This document shows positions 12,735 through 21,871 of a stretch of DNA of 64,000 nucleotides, in pieces; position 1 is the first letter of the stretch; each line of letters begins with the position of its first letter. Made by a program: the position numbers and the translations under genes. Location of the stretch: assembly GCF_027947595.1 (NCBI RefSeq), contig NZ_CP116257.1:5888001-5952000 (forward strand). The letters are read 5' to 3'. The DNA is from Streptomyces lienomycini. GTDB taxonomy: Bacteria > Actinomycetota > Actinomycetes > Streptomycetales > Streptomycetaceae. Below the pieces are notes generated by a model that was given only the letters and a program-made list of their open reading frames with translations, was not told the origin of the DNA and did no database searches.

Positions 12735-13906
12735 CCGGCCTGCGCGTCCTCGACCTCGCCACCCTCTTCGCGGGCCCGCTCGCCGCCACCCTGCTCGGCG
12801 ACTTCGGCGCCGAGGTGATCAAGGTCGAGCACCCCACCCGCCCCGACCCGTCCCGCGGCCACGGCCCGTCGAAGGACGGGGTCGGCCTGTGGTGGAAGGT
12901 CCTGGGCCGCAACAAGCGCACCATCACCCTGGACCTGTCCAGGCCGGCCGGACGCACCACCCTGCTGCGTCTCGCCGCGACCGCGGACGTCGTCGTCGAG
13001 AACTTCCGGCCGGGCACCCTGGAGAAGTGGGACCTGGGATGGGACGAGCTGTCCGCCGTCAATCCCCGGCTCGTCCTCACCCGGGTCACCGGCTTCGGCC
13101 AGTTCGGCCCGTACGCGCGCCGCCCCGGCTTCGGCACCCTCGCCGAGGCCATGAGCGGCTTCGCCGCGATGACCGGCGAACCGGACGGGCCCCCGACGCT
13201 GCCGCCGTTCGGCCTCGCCGACTCGATCGCGGCCCTGGCGACGGCGTACGCCGTGATGACGGCGCTGGCCGCGCGGGAGCGCACCGGCGAGGGCCAGGTC
13301 GTCGACATGGCGATCATCGAGCCGATCCTGACCGTCCTCGGCCCCCAGCCCACCTGGTACGACCAGCTCGGCCACGTCCAGCCGCGCACCGGCAACCGCT
13401 CCCAGAACAACGCCCCGCGCAACACCTACCGCACCGCCGACGGCACCTGGGTCGCCGTCTCCACCTCGGCGCAGTCGGTCGCCGAGCGCGTGATGCGGCT
13501 GGTGGGCCGCCCGGAGCTGATCGACGAGCCCTGGTTCGCTACGGGCGCGGAACGGGCCCGGCACGCCGACGTGCTGGACGCGGCGGTCGGCGACTGGATC
13601 GCCCGGCACACCCGCGCCGACGTGCTCGCCGCGTTCGAGAAGGCCGAGGCGGCCGTGGCGCCGGTTCAGGACGTGCGGGACGTGCTGAGCGACCCGCAGT
13701 ACCAGGCCCTGGACACCGTCACCACCGTCGACGATCCCGAGCTGGGCCCGCTGCGCATGCAGAACGTCCTCTTCCGGCTCTCCGCCACCCCGGGCGCGAT
13801 CCGCTGGGCGGGGCGCCCGCACGGCGCGGACACCGAGGAGGTCCTGACCGGACTCGGGCTCACCCCGGCGGACGTGAAGGAACTGCGCGAGGAGGGCGTC
13901 GTATGA
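12692..13906 (+). CDS. Family III CoA-transferase (CaiB/BaiF)
   Basis: 404 aa. It transfers CoA between carboxylic acids through an aspartyl-CoA anhydride. The start is typical of the family (LRVLDLATLFAGPLAATLLGD, then GAEVIKVEHP). The catalytic Asp is D177 in PPFGLADSIAAL, at the position expected for formyl-CoA transferase relatives. GGGAGG precedes the ATG. It is coupled to the upstream hydrolase gene by a 43-bp overlap and to the lyase gene downstream by ATGA, so the CoA ester it makes is probably the lyase's substrate. The acid is unknown. Confidence 0.92.
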   Translation: MPEPAAPPPVSPPLTGLRVLDLATLFAGPLAATLLGDFGAEVIKVEHPTRPDPSRGHGPSKDGVGLWWKVLGRNKRTITLDLSRPAGRTTLLRLAATADVVVENFRPGTLEKWDLGWDELSAVNPRLVLTRVTGFGQFGPYARRPGFGTLAEAMSGFAAMTGEPDGPPTLPPFGLADSIAALATAYAVMTALAARERTGEGQVVDMAIIEPILTVLGPQPTWYDQLGHVQPRTGNRSQNNAPRNTYRTADGTWVAVSTSAQSVAERVMRLVGRPELIDEPWFATGAERARHADVLDAAVGDWIARHTRADVLAAFEKAEAAVAPVQDVRDVLSDPQYQALDTVTTVDDPELGPLRMQNVLFRLSATPGAIRWAGRPHGADTEEVLTGLGLTPADVKELREEGVV

Positions 13907-14751
13907 CCGCACCCCCGGCCGTGTCGCTGACCGCACCCCCGCTGACCTGGCTGTACGCCCCCGGGGACCGCCCCCGGGTAGTCGCCAAGGCGCTGGCCGC
14001 CGGGGCCGACGTGGTGGTGGTCGACCTGGAGGACGCGGTCGCCGCCGACCGCAAGGAGTACGCCCGCGACGCCACGGCCGAGCTGCTCGGCGAACCGCAG
14101 CCGGTGCCGGTGCACGTCCGCGTCAACGCCCTGGACGGGCCGCTCGCCGCCGGGGACCTGGCGGCACTGGCCGCGCTGCCGGGGCTGTCGGGGCTGCGGC
14201 TGCCCAAGGTCACGTCCCCGGAGCAGGTCGCCGGCGTCGCCGCGGCCACCGGCGGGCCGCCGTTGTACGCCCTGCTGGAGACGGCCCTGGGCGTGGAGCG
14301 CGCGTACCGGATCGCGGCGGCCGACCCGGCGTTGCGCGGCATCGCCCTCGGGGAGGCGGACCTGCGGGCCGACCTGGGCGTGCGCGGGGACACCGGCCTG
14401 GACTGGTCGCGCTCGCGGGTGGTCGTGGCCGCGCGTGCGGCCGGGCTGGCGCCGCCTTCGCAGACGGTGCATCCGGACATCCGGGACCTGGAGGGCCTGG
14501 CGGCGTCCTGCGCGCACGGCCGCGCGCTGGGTTTCCTGGGCCGGGCCGCGATCCACCCCCGCCAGCTGCCGATCATCGAGCGGGCGTACCTGCCCACCGA
14601 GCGGGAGCTGGAGGAGGCGGAGACGATCGTCAAGGCGGCCACGGTCCAGCCGGGGGCGCAGGCGCTGCCGGACGGCCGGTTCGTCGACGCGGCGGTGGTG
14701 GCGACGGCCCGGCGCACCCTGTCGCTGGCCCGGCGGCCCGTCCTGTCCTGA
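13903..14751 (+). CDS. CitE/HpcH-type acyl-CoA lyase
   Basis: 282 aa TIM-barrel of the HpcH/HpaI aldolase superfamily, CitE-like branch (citrate lyase beta, malyl- or citramalyl-CoA lyase). Visible signatures are YAPGDRPRVVAKAL, VVVVDLEDAV (metal and CoA site), RLPKV, a glutamate in ALLETALG, and the C-terminal GRAAIHPRQLPIIERAY. It starts at the ATGA overlap with the CoA-transferase gene, a pairing seen in pathways where a hydroxy-acid is activated with CoA and then split. It is the last gene of the operon, followed by a strong terminator. Confidence 0.88.
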   Translation: MTAPPAVSLTAPPLTWLYAPGDRPRVVAKALAAGADVVVVDLEDAVAADRKEYARDATAELLGEPQPVPVHVRVNALDGPLAAGDLAALAALPGLSGLRLPKVTSPEQVAGVAAATGGPPLYALLETALGVERAYRIAAADPALRGIALGEADLRADLGVRGDTGLDWSRSRVVVAARAAGLAPPSQTVHPDIRDLEGLAASCAHGRALGFLGRAAIHPRQLPIIERAYLPTERELEEAETIVKAATVQPGAQALPDGRFVDAAVVATARRTLSLARRPVLS

Positions 14752-14768
14752 CGGACGCCCGGCACACA

Positions 14769-14802
14769 CCGAGGGCGCCCGGGAAGCCCCGGGCGCCCTC
14801 GG
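14769..14802. terminator. Bidirectional terminator
   Basis: Perfect inverted repeat with arms CCGAGGGCGCCCGGG and its complement, 4-base loop AAGC, between the convergent lyase gene and lgt. Confidence 0.85.
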
Positions 14803-14819
14803 CGCAGTACGGCGGGCGG

Positions 14820-15914
14820 TCAGCCCTTCTTGGCGGAGTCGGCGCCGTTCTTCACACTCTCGGCGTCCTTCGCGTCCTCGGCGTCGTCCGTGTCCTCGGC
14901 GGCCGCGGCGGCCCCGTCCCCGGTCGCCCCCGTCTTCCGCACGGTGTCCGGGTCGTCCGAGGCGTCGGCTCCGGCGTCCCCGGGCACGGCTCCCGCGTCC
15001 TCCGTCGCGCCCTTCGCCGCGTCCGTCTCCCCGTCCTTCTTCGCGTCCTTCTTCGCGTCCTTCTTCGCGTCGGCCGCGGCCTCGCCGTCGGCGGACTCCG
15101 CGCCCGGCTCCACCACGGCCTCCCGGCCCGGACGCATCCGCGCCGAGAGCACCATGTACAGCACGGCCAGCAGGAACACGAAGAGCGCGGTCCAGTTGTT
15201 CAGGCGCAGGCCCAGGATGTGGTGGGCGTCGTCGACGCGCATGTACTCGATCCAGAACCGGCCCGCGCAGTAGGCGGCGACGTACAGGGCGAAGGCCCGC
15301 CCGTGGCCGAGCCGGAAGCGGCGGTCGGCCCAGATGACGAGCGCGGCGACGCCGATGCACCACAGCGACTCGTACAGGAACGTCGGGTGGTACGTGCCGG
15401 GCAGCCGTCCGTCGGCCGTCGAGGTGATCTCCACGGCCCACGGCAGGTCGGTCGCCTTGCCGTACAGCTCCTGGTTGAACCAGTTGCCCCAGCGGCCGAT
15501 GGCCTGGGCGAGGGCGATGCCGGGTGCGATGGCGTCGGCGTACGCGGGCAGCGGGACGCCCCGGCGCCGGGCACCGATCCAGGCGCCCACCGCGCCGAGC
15601 GCGATCGCGCCCCAGATACCGAGTCCGCCCTCCCAGACCTTGAAGGCGTCGACCCAGTCACGGCCCTCGCTGAAGTACAGCTGGTAGTCCGTGATCACGT
15701 GGTAGAGGCGTCCGCCGATCAGGCCGAAGGGAACGGCCCAGACCGCGATGTCGGCCACCGTGCCGGACCGCCCGCCCCGGGCGATCCACCGCTTGTTGCC
15801 GAGCCAGACGGCAACGAAGACGCCGATGATGATGCAGAACGCGTAGCCGCGCAGCGGAATGGGACCGAGGTGCAGCACCCCGCGCGACGGGCTGGGAATG
15901 AAGGCAAGTTCCAT
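14820..15914 (-). CDS. lgt: Prolipoprotein diacylglyceryl transferase
   Basis: Transfers diacylglycerol from phosphatidylglycerol to the lipobox Cys of prolipoproteins, in the plasma membrane. Seven hydrophobic segments occupy residues 20-275. The Lgt signature around residue 140-165 (AQAIGRWGNWFNQELYGK) and the conserved HPTFLYESLW are present. After residue 280 there is a roughly 85-residue acidic/lysine tail with DAKKDAKKDAKKDG repeats, longer than in enterobacterial Lgt but common in actinomycetes. It lies downstream of the DsbA-like gene on the same strand. Confidence 0.95.
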   Translation of the reverse strand: MELAFIPSPSRGVLHLGPIPLRGYAFCIIIGVFVAVWLGNKRWIARGGRSGTVADIAVWAVPFGLIGGRLYHVITDYQLYFSEGRDWVDAFKVWEGGLGIWGAIALGAVGAWIGARRRGVPLPAYADAIAPGIALAQAIGRWGNWFNQELYGKATDLPWAVEITSTADGRLPGTYHPTFLYESLWCIGVAALVIWADRRFRLGHGRAFALYVAAYCAGRFWIEYMRVDDAHHILGLRLNNWTALFVFLLAVLYMVLSARMRPGREAVVEPGAESADGEAAADAKKDAKKDAKKDGETDAAKGATEDAGAVPGDAGADASDDPDTVRKTGATGDGAAAAAEDTDDAEDAKDAESVKNGADSAKKG

Positions 15915-15990
15915 GGCAGGGTCGACGCTACCGTGTCGGACGGGACGCGCGGCGGGCAGCCCGGCTACGGGTCCGTAACGAGCGGGCGCG

Positions 15991-16764
15991 TTACTTGTTG
16001 GCCTCCTCCACCATCTGCTTGAGCTTCGCGGGGGTCATGGAGCGGTCCTGGTAGATGTTCTTGCCGTCCAGGAGCACGGTCGGGGTGCCGCTGAAGCCGC
16101 CGTTCTGGAAGGCCTTGTTGGACTTCTCCACCCAGCTGTTGTGCTTGCCGTTCTTCACGCACTCCTGGAACAGGGTGGTGTCGAGGCCGTCGACCTTGCC
16201 CGCCAGGTCGAGGAGCTTGTTCTCGTCGGCGAAGGCGTCGTCGGTCTCCGAGGGCTGGTTGTCGTACAGCACGTCGTGGTAAGCGGGGAACTTCCCGGCG
16301 TCCTGGGCGCAGGCGGCGGCGTTGGCGGCCTTGCGGGAGCCGGTGCCGCCCATGTTGCCGTCGATGATCGTGGCCAGGTGGTATTCGACCCGGAGCTGTC
16401 CGGCGTCGGTCAGCTCGTGCACGGTGTCCCGGTACGCCAGCTCGAAGGCCTTGCAGGCCGGGCAGCGGAAGTCCTCCCAGACGGTGAGCGTGGACTTGGC
16501 GCTCTCCTTGCCGACGGGGATCGCGAGGCCGTCCTTGCCCTGCGCGCCGGAGGGCGCCACGATCGGGCCGGCCGACTCGCTGCCGTCGTCCTTGCCCGCG
16601 TTCGCGGCGACCACGCCGATCACCGCCGCGAGTCCCAGGACGCAGACCACGCTCGCGCCGACGATCAGCGCGCGGCGGCGCTTGTCCCTGGACTTCTGCT
16701 TCTCGCGCTCGGCCGCCAGCTTCTCGCGGGCGGTGCGCTTTCCCTGTCGGTTCTTCTCGCTCAC
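15991..16764 (-). CDS. Membrane-anchored DsbA/thioredoxin-like protein
   Basis: 257 aa: a short basic cytoplasmic stretch (about 1-32), one membrane helix (about 33-55), then an extracytoplasmic DsbA-type thioredoxin domain with the redox pair CPAC in WEDFRCPACKAFE, and a cis-Pro segment SGTPTVLLDG near the end. Likely oxidises or isomerises disulfides in exported proteins. I chose the GTG at 16764 (VSEKNRQGKRTAREK); longer frames upstream are less natural. It follows trpA by 86 bp and precedes lgt. Confidence 0.85.
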   Translation of the reverse strand: MSEKNRQGKRTAREKLAAEREKQKSRDKRRRALIVGASVVCVLGLAAVIGVVAANAGKDDGSESAGPIVAPSGAQGKDGLAIPVGKESAKSTLTVWEDFRCPACKAFELAYRDTVHELTDAGQLRVEYHLATIIDGNMGGTGSRKAANAAACAQDAGKFPAYHDVLYDNQPSETDDAFADENKLLDLAGKVDGLDTTLFQECVKNGKHNSWVEKSNKAFQNGGFSGTPTVLLDGKNIYQDRSMTPAKLKQMVEEANK

Positions 16765-16850
16765 ACCCCGCAGAACGAACCGGGGAGGCGCAGCGCGCCT
16801 CCCCGGTCCCAGGTCCACTCGTACGAGGGACCCCTGTCACAAGCGTGCCG

Positions 16851-17662
16851 TCACGCCTGTCCGCGCACGCCCTTCGCCAGGTCGGCGGCGAGCGCGCGTA
16901 CGCCCTCCAGACCGGCCGTGTCGTCGGGCGCGTCCAGCATGCGCTTGACGAACGCCGAGCCGACGATGACGCCGTCGGCGAAGCGGGCGACCTCGGCGGC
17001 CTGGGCGGCGTTGGAGACGCCGAGACCGACGCAGACCGGGGTGTCGGTGGTGGCGCGGGTGCGCCGCACCAGGTCCTCGGCCTGCGCGCCGACCGACTCG
17101 CGGGTGCCGGTGACGCCCATCAGGGAGGCGGCGTAGACGAAGCCGCTGCCGACCGCGGTGATCTCGGCGAGGCGCGCGTCCCTGCTGCTGGGCGCGACCA
17201 CGAAGACCGTGGCGAGCCCGTGCTTGTCCGCATGCTCGCGCCACAGCGCCGACTCCTGGACCGGCAGGTCGGGCAGGATGCACCCGGCGCCGCCCGCCTC
17301 GGCCAGCTCGGCGGTGAAGCGCTCCACGCCGTAGCGGTCGATGGGGTTCCAGTACGTCATGACGAGGATCGGCTTGCCGGTGGCCTCGTGGGCCTCGCGG
17401 ACCGTGCGCATCACGTCGGCGATCTTCACACCGCCGCGCAGGGCGATGTCGTCGGCGGTCTGGATCACGGGGCCGTCGAGGACGGGGTCGCTGTGCGGCA
17501 GGCCCACCTCGACGACGTCGGCGCCGCCGTCGAGGGCGGCCTTGATCGCCGCGATGCCGCCGTCCACGGTCGGGAACCCGGCCGGGAGGTAGGCGATCAG
17601 GGCGGCGCGGCCCTCGGACTTCGTCGCCGCGAGGGTGTCGTTCAGCAGTCGTACGTTCCCGC

Positions 17663-17666
<4 letters not shown>
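16851..17666 (-). CDS. trpA: Tryptophan synthase alpha subunit
   Basis: 271 aa TIM barrel cleaving indole-3-glycerol phosphate to indole, channelled to TrpB. Signatures: [11 protein letters not shown] near the N-terminus, [19 protein letters not shown] with the catalytic Glu, [11 protein letters not shown] with the catalytic Asp, and [10 protein letters not shown] plus [11 protein letters not shown] for phosphate binding. GTG start overlapping the trpB stop (GTGA), so translation is coupled to trpB. Confidence 0.96.
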
Positions 17667-18946
<1,280 letters not shown>

Positions 18947-19004
18947 GCGTGTACCTCACGGTGAGTGTCCGGTGTGGGCAGATTCGCCGTGGGGGCGGGG
19001 GAAG

Positions 19005-19229
19005 TCAGGCCGCTGCGGGCAGCATGTGGTCGCTCGCGCCGTTCCCCGCGCCCCTTACGGGGCGCTGAGGCCATCGCATGCCGTTGACCTGCCCCGGTTC
19101 GTCTCCGATGACGTACCGCACCCGGCGGCCGTGGACCCGGCGGGCGGGGGCGCGGCAGCCGCGGGGGCGGCAGCCGCGCGCCAGGCGCGCGTACGGGTCC
19201 CGGGATTCCGGGAGGAGCGGGAGCGTCAT
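19005..19229 (-). CDS. trpM: Tryptophan biosynthesis modulator TrpM
   Basis: 74 aa, strongly basic, with the block ARGCRPRGCRAPARRVHGRRVRYVIGDE split here as ARGCRPRGCRAPARR and VHGRRVRYVIGDEPGQV. Its position between trpC and trpB and its sequence match the small Streptomyces protein described as a modulator of tryptophan synthesis and differentiation (trpX/trpM). Starts 20 bp after the trpC stop. The ribosome site is weak, so the exact start is less sure. Confidence 0.8.
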   Translation of the reverse strand: MTLPLLPESRDPYARLARGCRPRGCRAPARRVHGRRVRYVIGDEPGQVNGMRWPQRPVRGAGNGASDHMLPAAA

Positions 19230-19249
19230 GGGGTCAGCCTACCGGGGTG

Positions 19250-20059
19250 TCAGCCCCGGCCGTGGCGCAGTGCCGGGTGTTCGCCGGCGGCCACCAGGTC
19301 GGAGACCGCGGTCTTCGGGTCGCGGCCGGTGACCAGGGACTCGCCGACCAGGACGGCGTCGGCGCCCTCGTTGGCGTAGGCGATGAGGTCGTGCGGGCCG
19401 CGGACGCCGGACTCGGCGACCTTGACGATGTGCGCGGGGATCTCCGGGGCGACCCGCTCGAACGTGCCGCGGTCGACCTCCAGGGTCTTCAGGTTGCGTG
19501 CGTTGACGCCGATGACCTTGGCGCCCGCGTCCACCGCGCGTTCGACCTCGTCCTCGTCGTGCACCTCGACGAGCGGGGTGAGTCCGATGGACTCGGCGCG
19601 CTCGATCAGGGACTCCAGGGCGGGCTGTTCGAGGGCCGCGACGATCAGCAGCACGAGGTCGGCGCCGTGTGCGCGGGCCTCCCACAACTGGTACGAGGTG
19701 ACGACGAAGTCCTTGCGCAGCACCGGGATGTCCACGCGGGCGCGGACCGAGTCCAGGTCGGCGAGCGAGCCGCCGAAGCGGCGCTCCTCGGTGAGGACGG
19801 AGATGACGGCGGCGCCGCCCGCCTCGTAGTCGGCGGCGAGTCCGGCCGGGTCGGCGATGGCCGCGAGCGCGCCCTTGGAGGGGCTGGAGCGCTTGACCTC
19901 GCAGATGACCTTGACGGCGTCGCCGCGCAGGGCGGCCACGCCGTCCTTGGCGGGGCGGGCCTTGGCCGCGCGCTCCTTGAGCTCGTCGAGGCTGACGCGC
20001 GCCTGCCGTTCCGCGAGGTCGGCACGGACTCCGTCGATGATCTCGTCGAGCACACTCAC
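19250..20059 (-). CDS. trpC: Indole-3-glycerol phosphate synthase
   Basis: 269 aa TIM barrel converting carboxyphenylamino-deoxyribulose phosphate to indole-3-glycerol phosphate. The signature [13 protein letters not shown] carries the catalytic lysine. [11 protein letters not shown] supplies the second lysine, and [10 protein letters not shown] and VAESGV complete the site. Monofunctional, with no TrpF fused; PriA elsewhere in the window is expected to do the isomerase step. GTG start. In the 118-bp gap upstream a TACCAT -10-like element (20103-20108, minus) may start the trpCMBA transcript. Confidence 0.96.
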   Translation of the reverse strand: MSVLDEIIDGVRADLAERQARVSLDELKERAAKARPAKDGVAALRGDAVKVICEVKRSSPSKGALAAIADPAGLAADYEAGGAAVISVLTEERRFGGSLADLDSVRARVDIPVLRKDFVVTSYQLWEARAHGADLVLLIVAALEQPALESLIERAESIGLTPLVEVHDEDEVERAVDAGAKVIGVNARNLKTLEVDRGTFERVAPEIPAHIVKVAESGVRGPHDLIAYANEGADAVLVGESLVTGRDPKTAVSDLVAAGEHPALRHGRG

Positions 20060-20177
20060 GCGAGCGGCCCCCTTTCAGACGGCGAAACGTGTGGTCACTG
20101 CGATGGTATCCGGAGCCGGGCACGGGTCCCGCATCCGCCCCGATCGCCGTCCCATTACCTGGACACCCCGTAAATGA

Positions 20178-20735
20178 TCAAGGGATGAGCCAGCCGCCGA
20201 ACGGCAGGTTCCGGACAACCGTGAAGACCAGCAGCAACGTCCCCAGCGTCCACAGGTGGACCGGCCCGAGGTCGACCCGGACGGGGCGTCCCCGGGCCGC
20301 GCGGATCACCCAGACGGTCCACAGCACGGCGAAGCCCAGGTAGGCGAGGACGGCGGGCGCGTTGGCGTGCAGCGCGGCCGTGAGGTCGCCGTGGACGAAG
20401 GCGTGGGCGCTGCGCAGCCCGCCGCAGCCGGGGCAGTAGACGCCGGTGAAGCGCAGCAGGGGGCAGACGGGGTAGTGGCCGGGCTCGTAGGGGTCCACGC
20501 CGCCCACGTACGCGAAGGCCCCGGCGACGGCCGCGAGCACTCCGGCCGGGACGGCCAGGCGGGCGACCGCGCCGCGGACCGGGATACCGGTCGGGGGCCC
20601 GGCCGGGCGCCGCTCCGGATGCCCGGCCGGGCGCTGGGCGGGGTGCTGGTCGGGGTCGGCTCTGCGCTCTCGGCGTCCACGCCCGCATTCTGCCCCCGGC
20701 GGCCCCCACGCGCACGGGAGGGGCGGTCCCGGCAC
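20178..20735 (-). CDS. DUF2752 membrane protein
   Basis: Small membrane protein with a DUF2752 domain: the pattern CPLLRFTGVYCPGCGGLRSAHAFVHGDL followed by a hydrophobic helix is diagnostic (split here as CPLLRFTGVYCPGCGG and LRSAHAFVHGDL). Three hydrophobic segments are visible: one before the cysteine motif and two after. Function unknown; commonly next to trp genes in Streptomyces. The start is uncertain: GTG 20735 is the only start well upstream in this frame, while a GTG at 20680 gives a natural-looking N-terminus in another frame. Confidence 0.75.
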   Translation of the reverse strand: MPGPPLPCAWGPPGAECGRGRRERRADPDQHPAQRPAGHPERRPAGPPTGIPVRGAVARLAVPAGVLAAVAGAFAYVGGVDPYEPGHYPVCPLLRFTGVYCPGCGGLRSAHAFVHGDLTAALHANAPAVLAYLGFAVLWTVWVIRAARGRPVRVDLGPVHLWTLGTLLLVFTVVRNLPFGGWLIP

Positions 20736-20773
20736 CCGTGTGCCGATCCGCCCCTCGGGCACCGCGTGCCGGG

Positions 20774-21025
20774 TCAGCCCTTGGCGCCGGCCCCCGCGTG
20801 CTCGCCCGCGACCTGGTGCACGGGGTGGTTCTGCTTCGGCTGGCCGAGGCCCATCATCTTCATGATGTAGCCGACGACACCGCCGAGGAGCACGACCGCC
20901 ATGCCGGCCCAGAAGCCCCACGGCTGGGCCGCCACCATGAACATGCCCGCGATGCAGAAACCGATGAAGGCGATGATGACACCGGTCCAGGCGGCCGGGG
21001 TGTGACCGTGGCTGCTGCCCGCCAT
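20774..21025 (-). CDS. HGxxPAAW family small membrane protein
   Basis: 83 aa. The N-terminal motif HGHTPAAW gives the actinobacterial family its name. Two hydrophobic helices follow (about residues 15-35 and 38-58) and then a His/Lys/Gly-rich tail. I chose the ATG at 21025 because GAGGAG lies 8-13 bp upstream; earlier in-frame starts add a non-conserved leader. Function unknown; it sits in the trp gene group. Confidence 0.85.
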   Translation of the reverse strand: MAGSSHGHTPAAWTGVIIAFIGFCIAGMFMVAAQPWGFWAGMAVVLLGGVVGYIMKMMGLGQPKQNHPVHQVAGEHAGAGAKG

Positions 21026-21145
21026 TGCTTGCTCCTCGTTGCTGTGTGCCATGTCTGAGCAGGACGCTCGCACCCATTGTCCCGCACGGGGGCACGCGCC
21101 GTGAGCGGGGGTGCTCCGGCGGGTGAACGCGGGTGCGTCCCAGGG

Positions 21146-21793
21146 TCAGGCGCTGGTGGGGTCCTCGCCGCGGTCGATGGCCTTCCACAGGTCCTCGGGG
21201 CGGTTCGGGTCGACGGTCTGCGGCCTGCGGCGCGGACGCGGGGTGCCGTCGCGCTCGTAGCGGCCGGACATCGCGGGCCACTGGCGGCCGTAGCGCAGCG
21301 CGAGCAGACCGGCCAGCAGGAGCAGGGCGCCGCCCACGGCCGCGACGTAGGGCCAGGCGGTGTGGGAGAGCGCGTCGACCGTGGCCGAGGTGTCGCCGGC
21401 GGCCTTGGCGGCCTGTTCGTCCAGGGCGGAGCTGTCGGAGGCGCCGGCCAGGGCGGCGGCGAGGGTGCCGGCGCCGCTCAGCGCGAGCAGGCCGGCCACG
21501 GCGAAGCGGCCGGCGCGGCGCACGGCGAACACGGCGACGAGCGCGGCGAGGCCGACTATGGCGAGCGCCGCGGGTACGCCCGTGACGTCGCTGCCCTTGG
21601 CGGTCAGGGTGAACGCCCCGCCGGCCACCGTGGCGGTGCCCTCCGCCCACTCCTGCCGGGTGGCGAGCAGGGCGACGGCGGCGCCGAGCGCGCCGCACAG
21701 CAGGGCGACGGCGAGGCTCCGGCGGCCGGCCCGGGCGGGTCCTGCGGCTGGGGTGCGGGGATGAGGAACGGCTGTCACGTACTCCACTATCAC
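21146..21793 (-). CDS. Trp-region associated membrane protein (TIGR02234 type)
   Basis: 215 aa actinobacterial membrane protein regularly found beside trpE, of unknown function. Four hydrophobic helices (about 25-45, 75-92, 98-115, 147-167) with an extracytoplasmic loop after the first, and a basic C-terminal tail ending in PEDLWKAIDRGEDPTSA. The ATG at 21793 falls beside a hairpin (21795-21826), so the GTG at 21778, preceded by GTGGAG, is an alternative start. Confidence 0.82.
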   Translation of the reverse strand: MIVEYVTAVPHPRTPAAGPARAGRRSLAVALLCGALGAAVALLATRQEWAEGTATVAGGAFTLTAKGSDVTGVPAALAIVGLAALVAVFAVRRAGRFAVAGLLALSGAGTLAAALAGASDSSALDEQAAKAAGDTSATVDALSHTAWPYVAAVGGALLLLAGLLALRYGRQWPAMSGRYERDGTPRPRRRPQTVDPNRPEDLWKAIDRGEDPTSA

Positions 21794-21794
21794 C

Positions 21795-21826
21795 CGAACC
21801 CCGGGCGAACCGTCACCCGGGGTTCG
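21795..21826 (-). terminator. Hairpin between trpE and the next gene
   Basis: Perfect 11-bp inverted repeat CGAACCCCGGG / CCCGGGGTTCG with a 10-base loop, 46 bp past the trpE stop and touching the next start codon. It may terminate the hisI-trpE transcript or hide the ribosome site of the next gene. No T tract. Confidence 0.45.
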
Positions 21827-21871
21827 GAATCTCCGACGTGAGAATCACCCCACCGCTCCGTCCGGTTGGCC

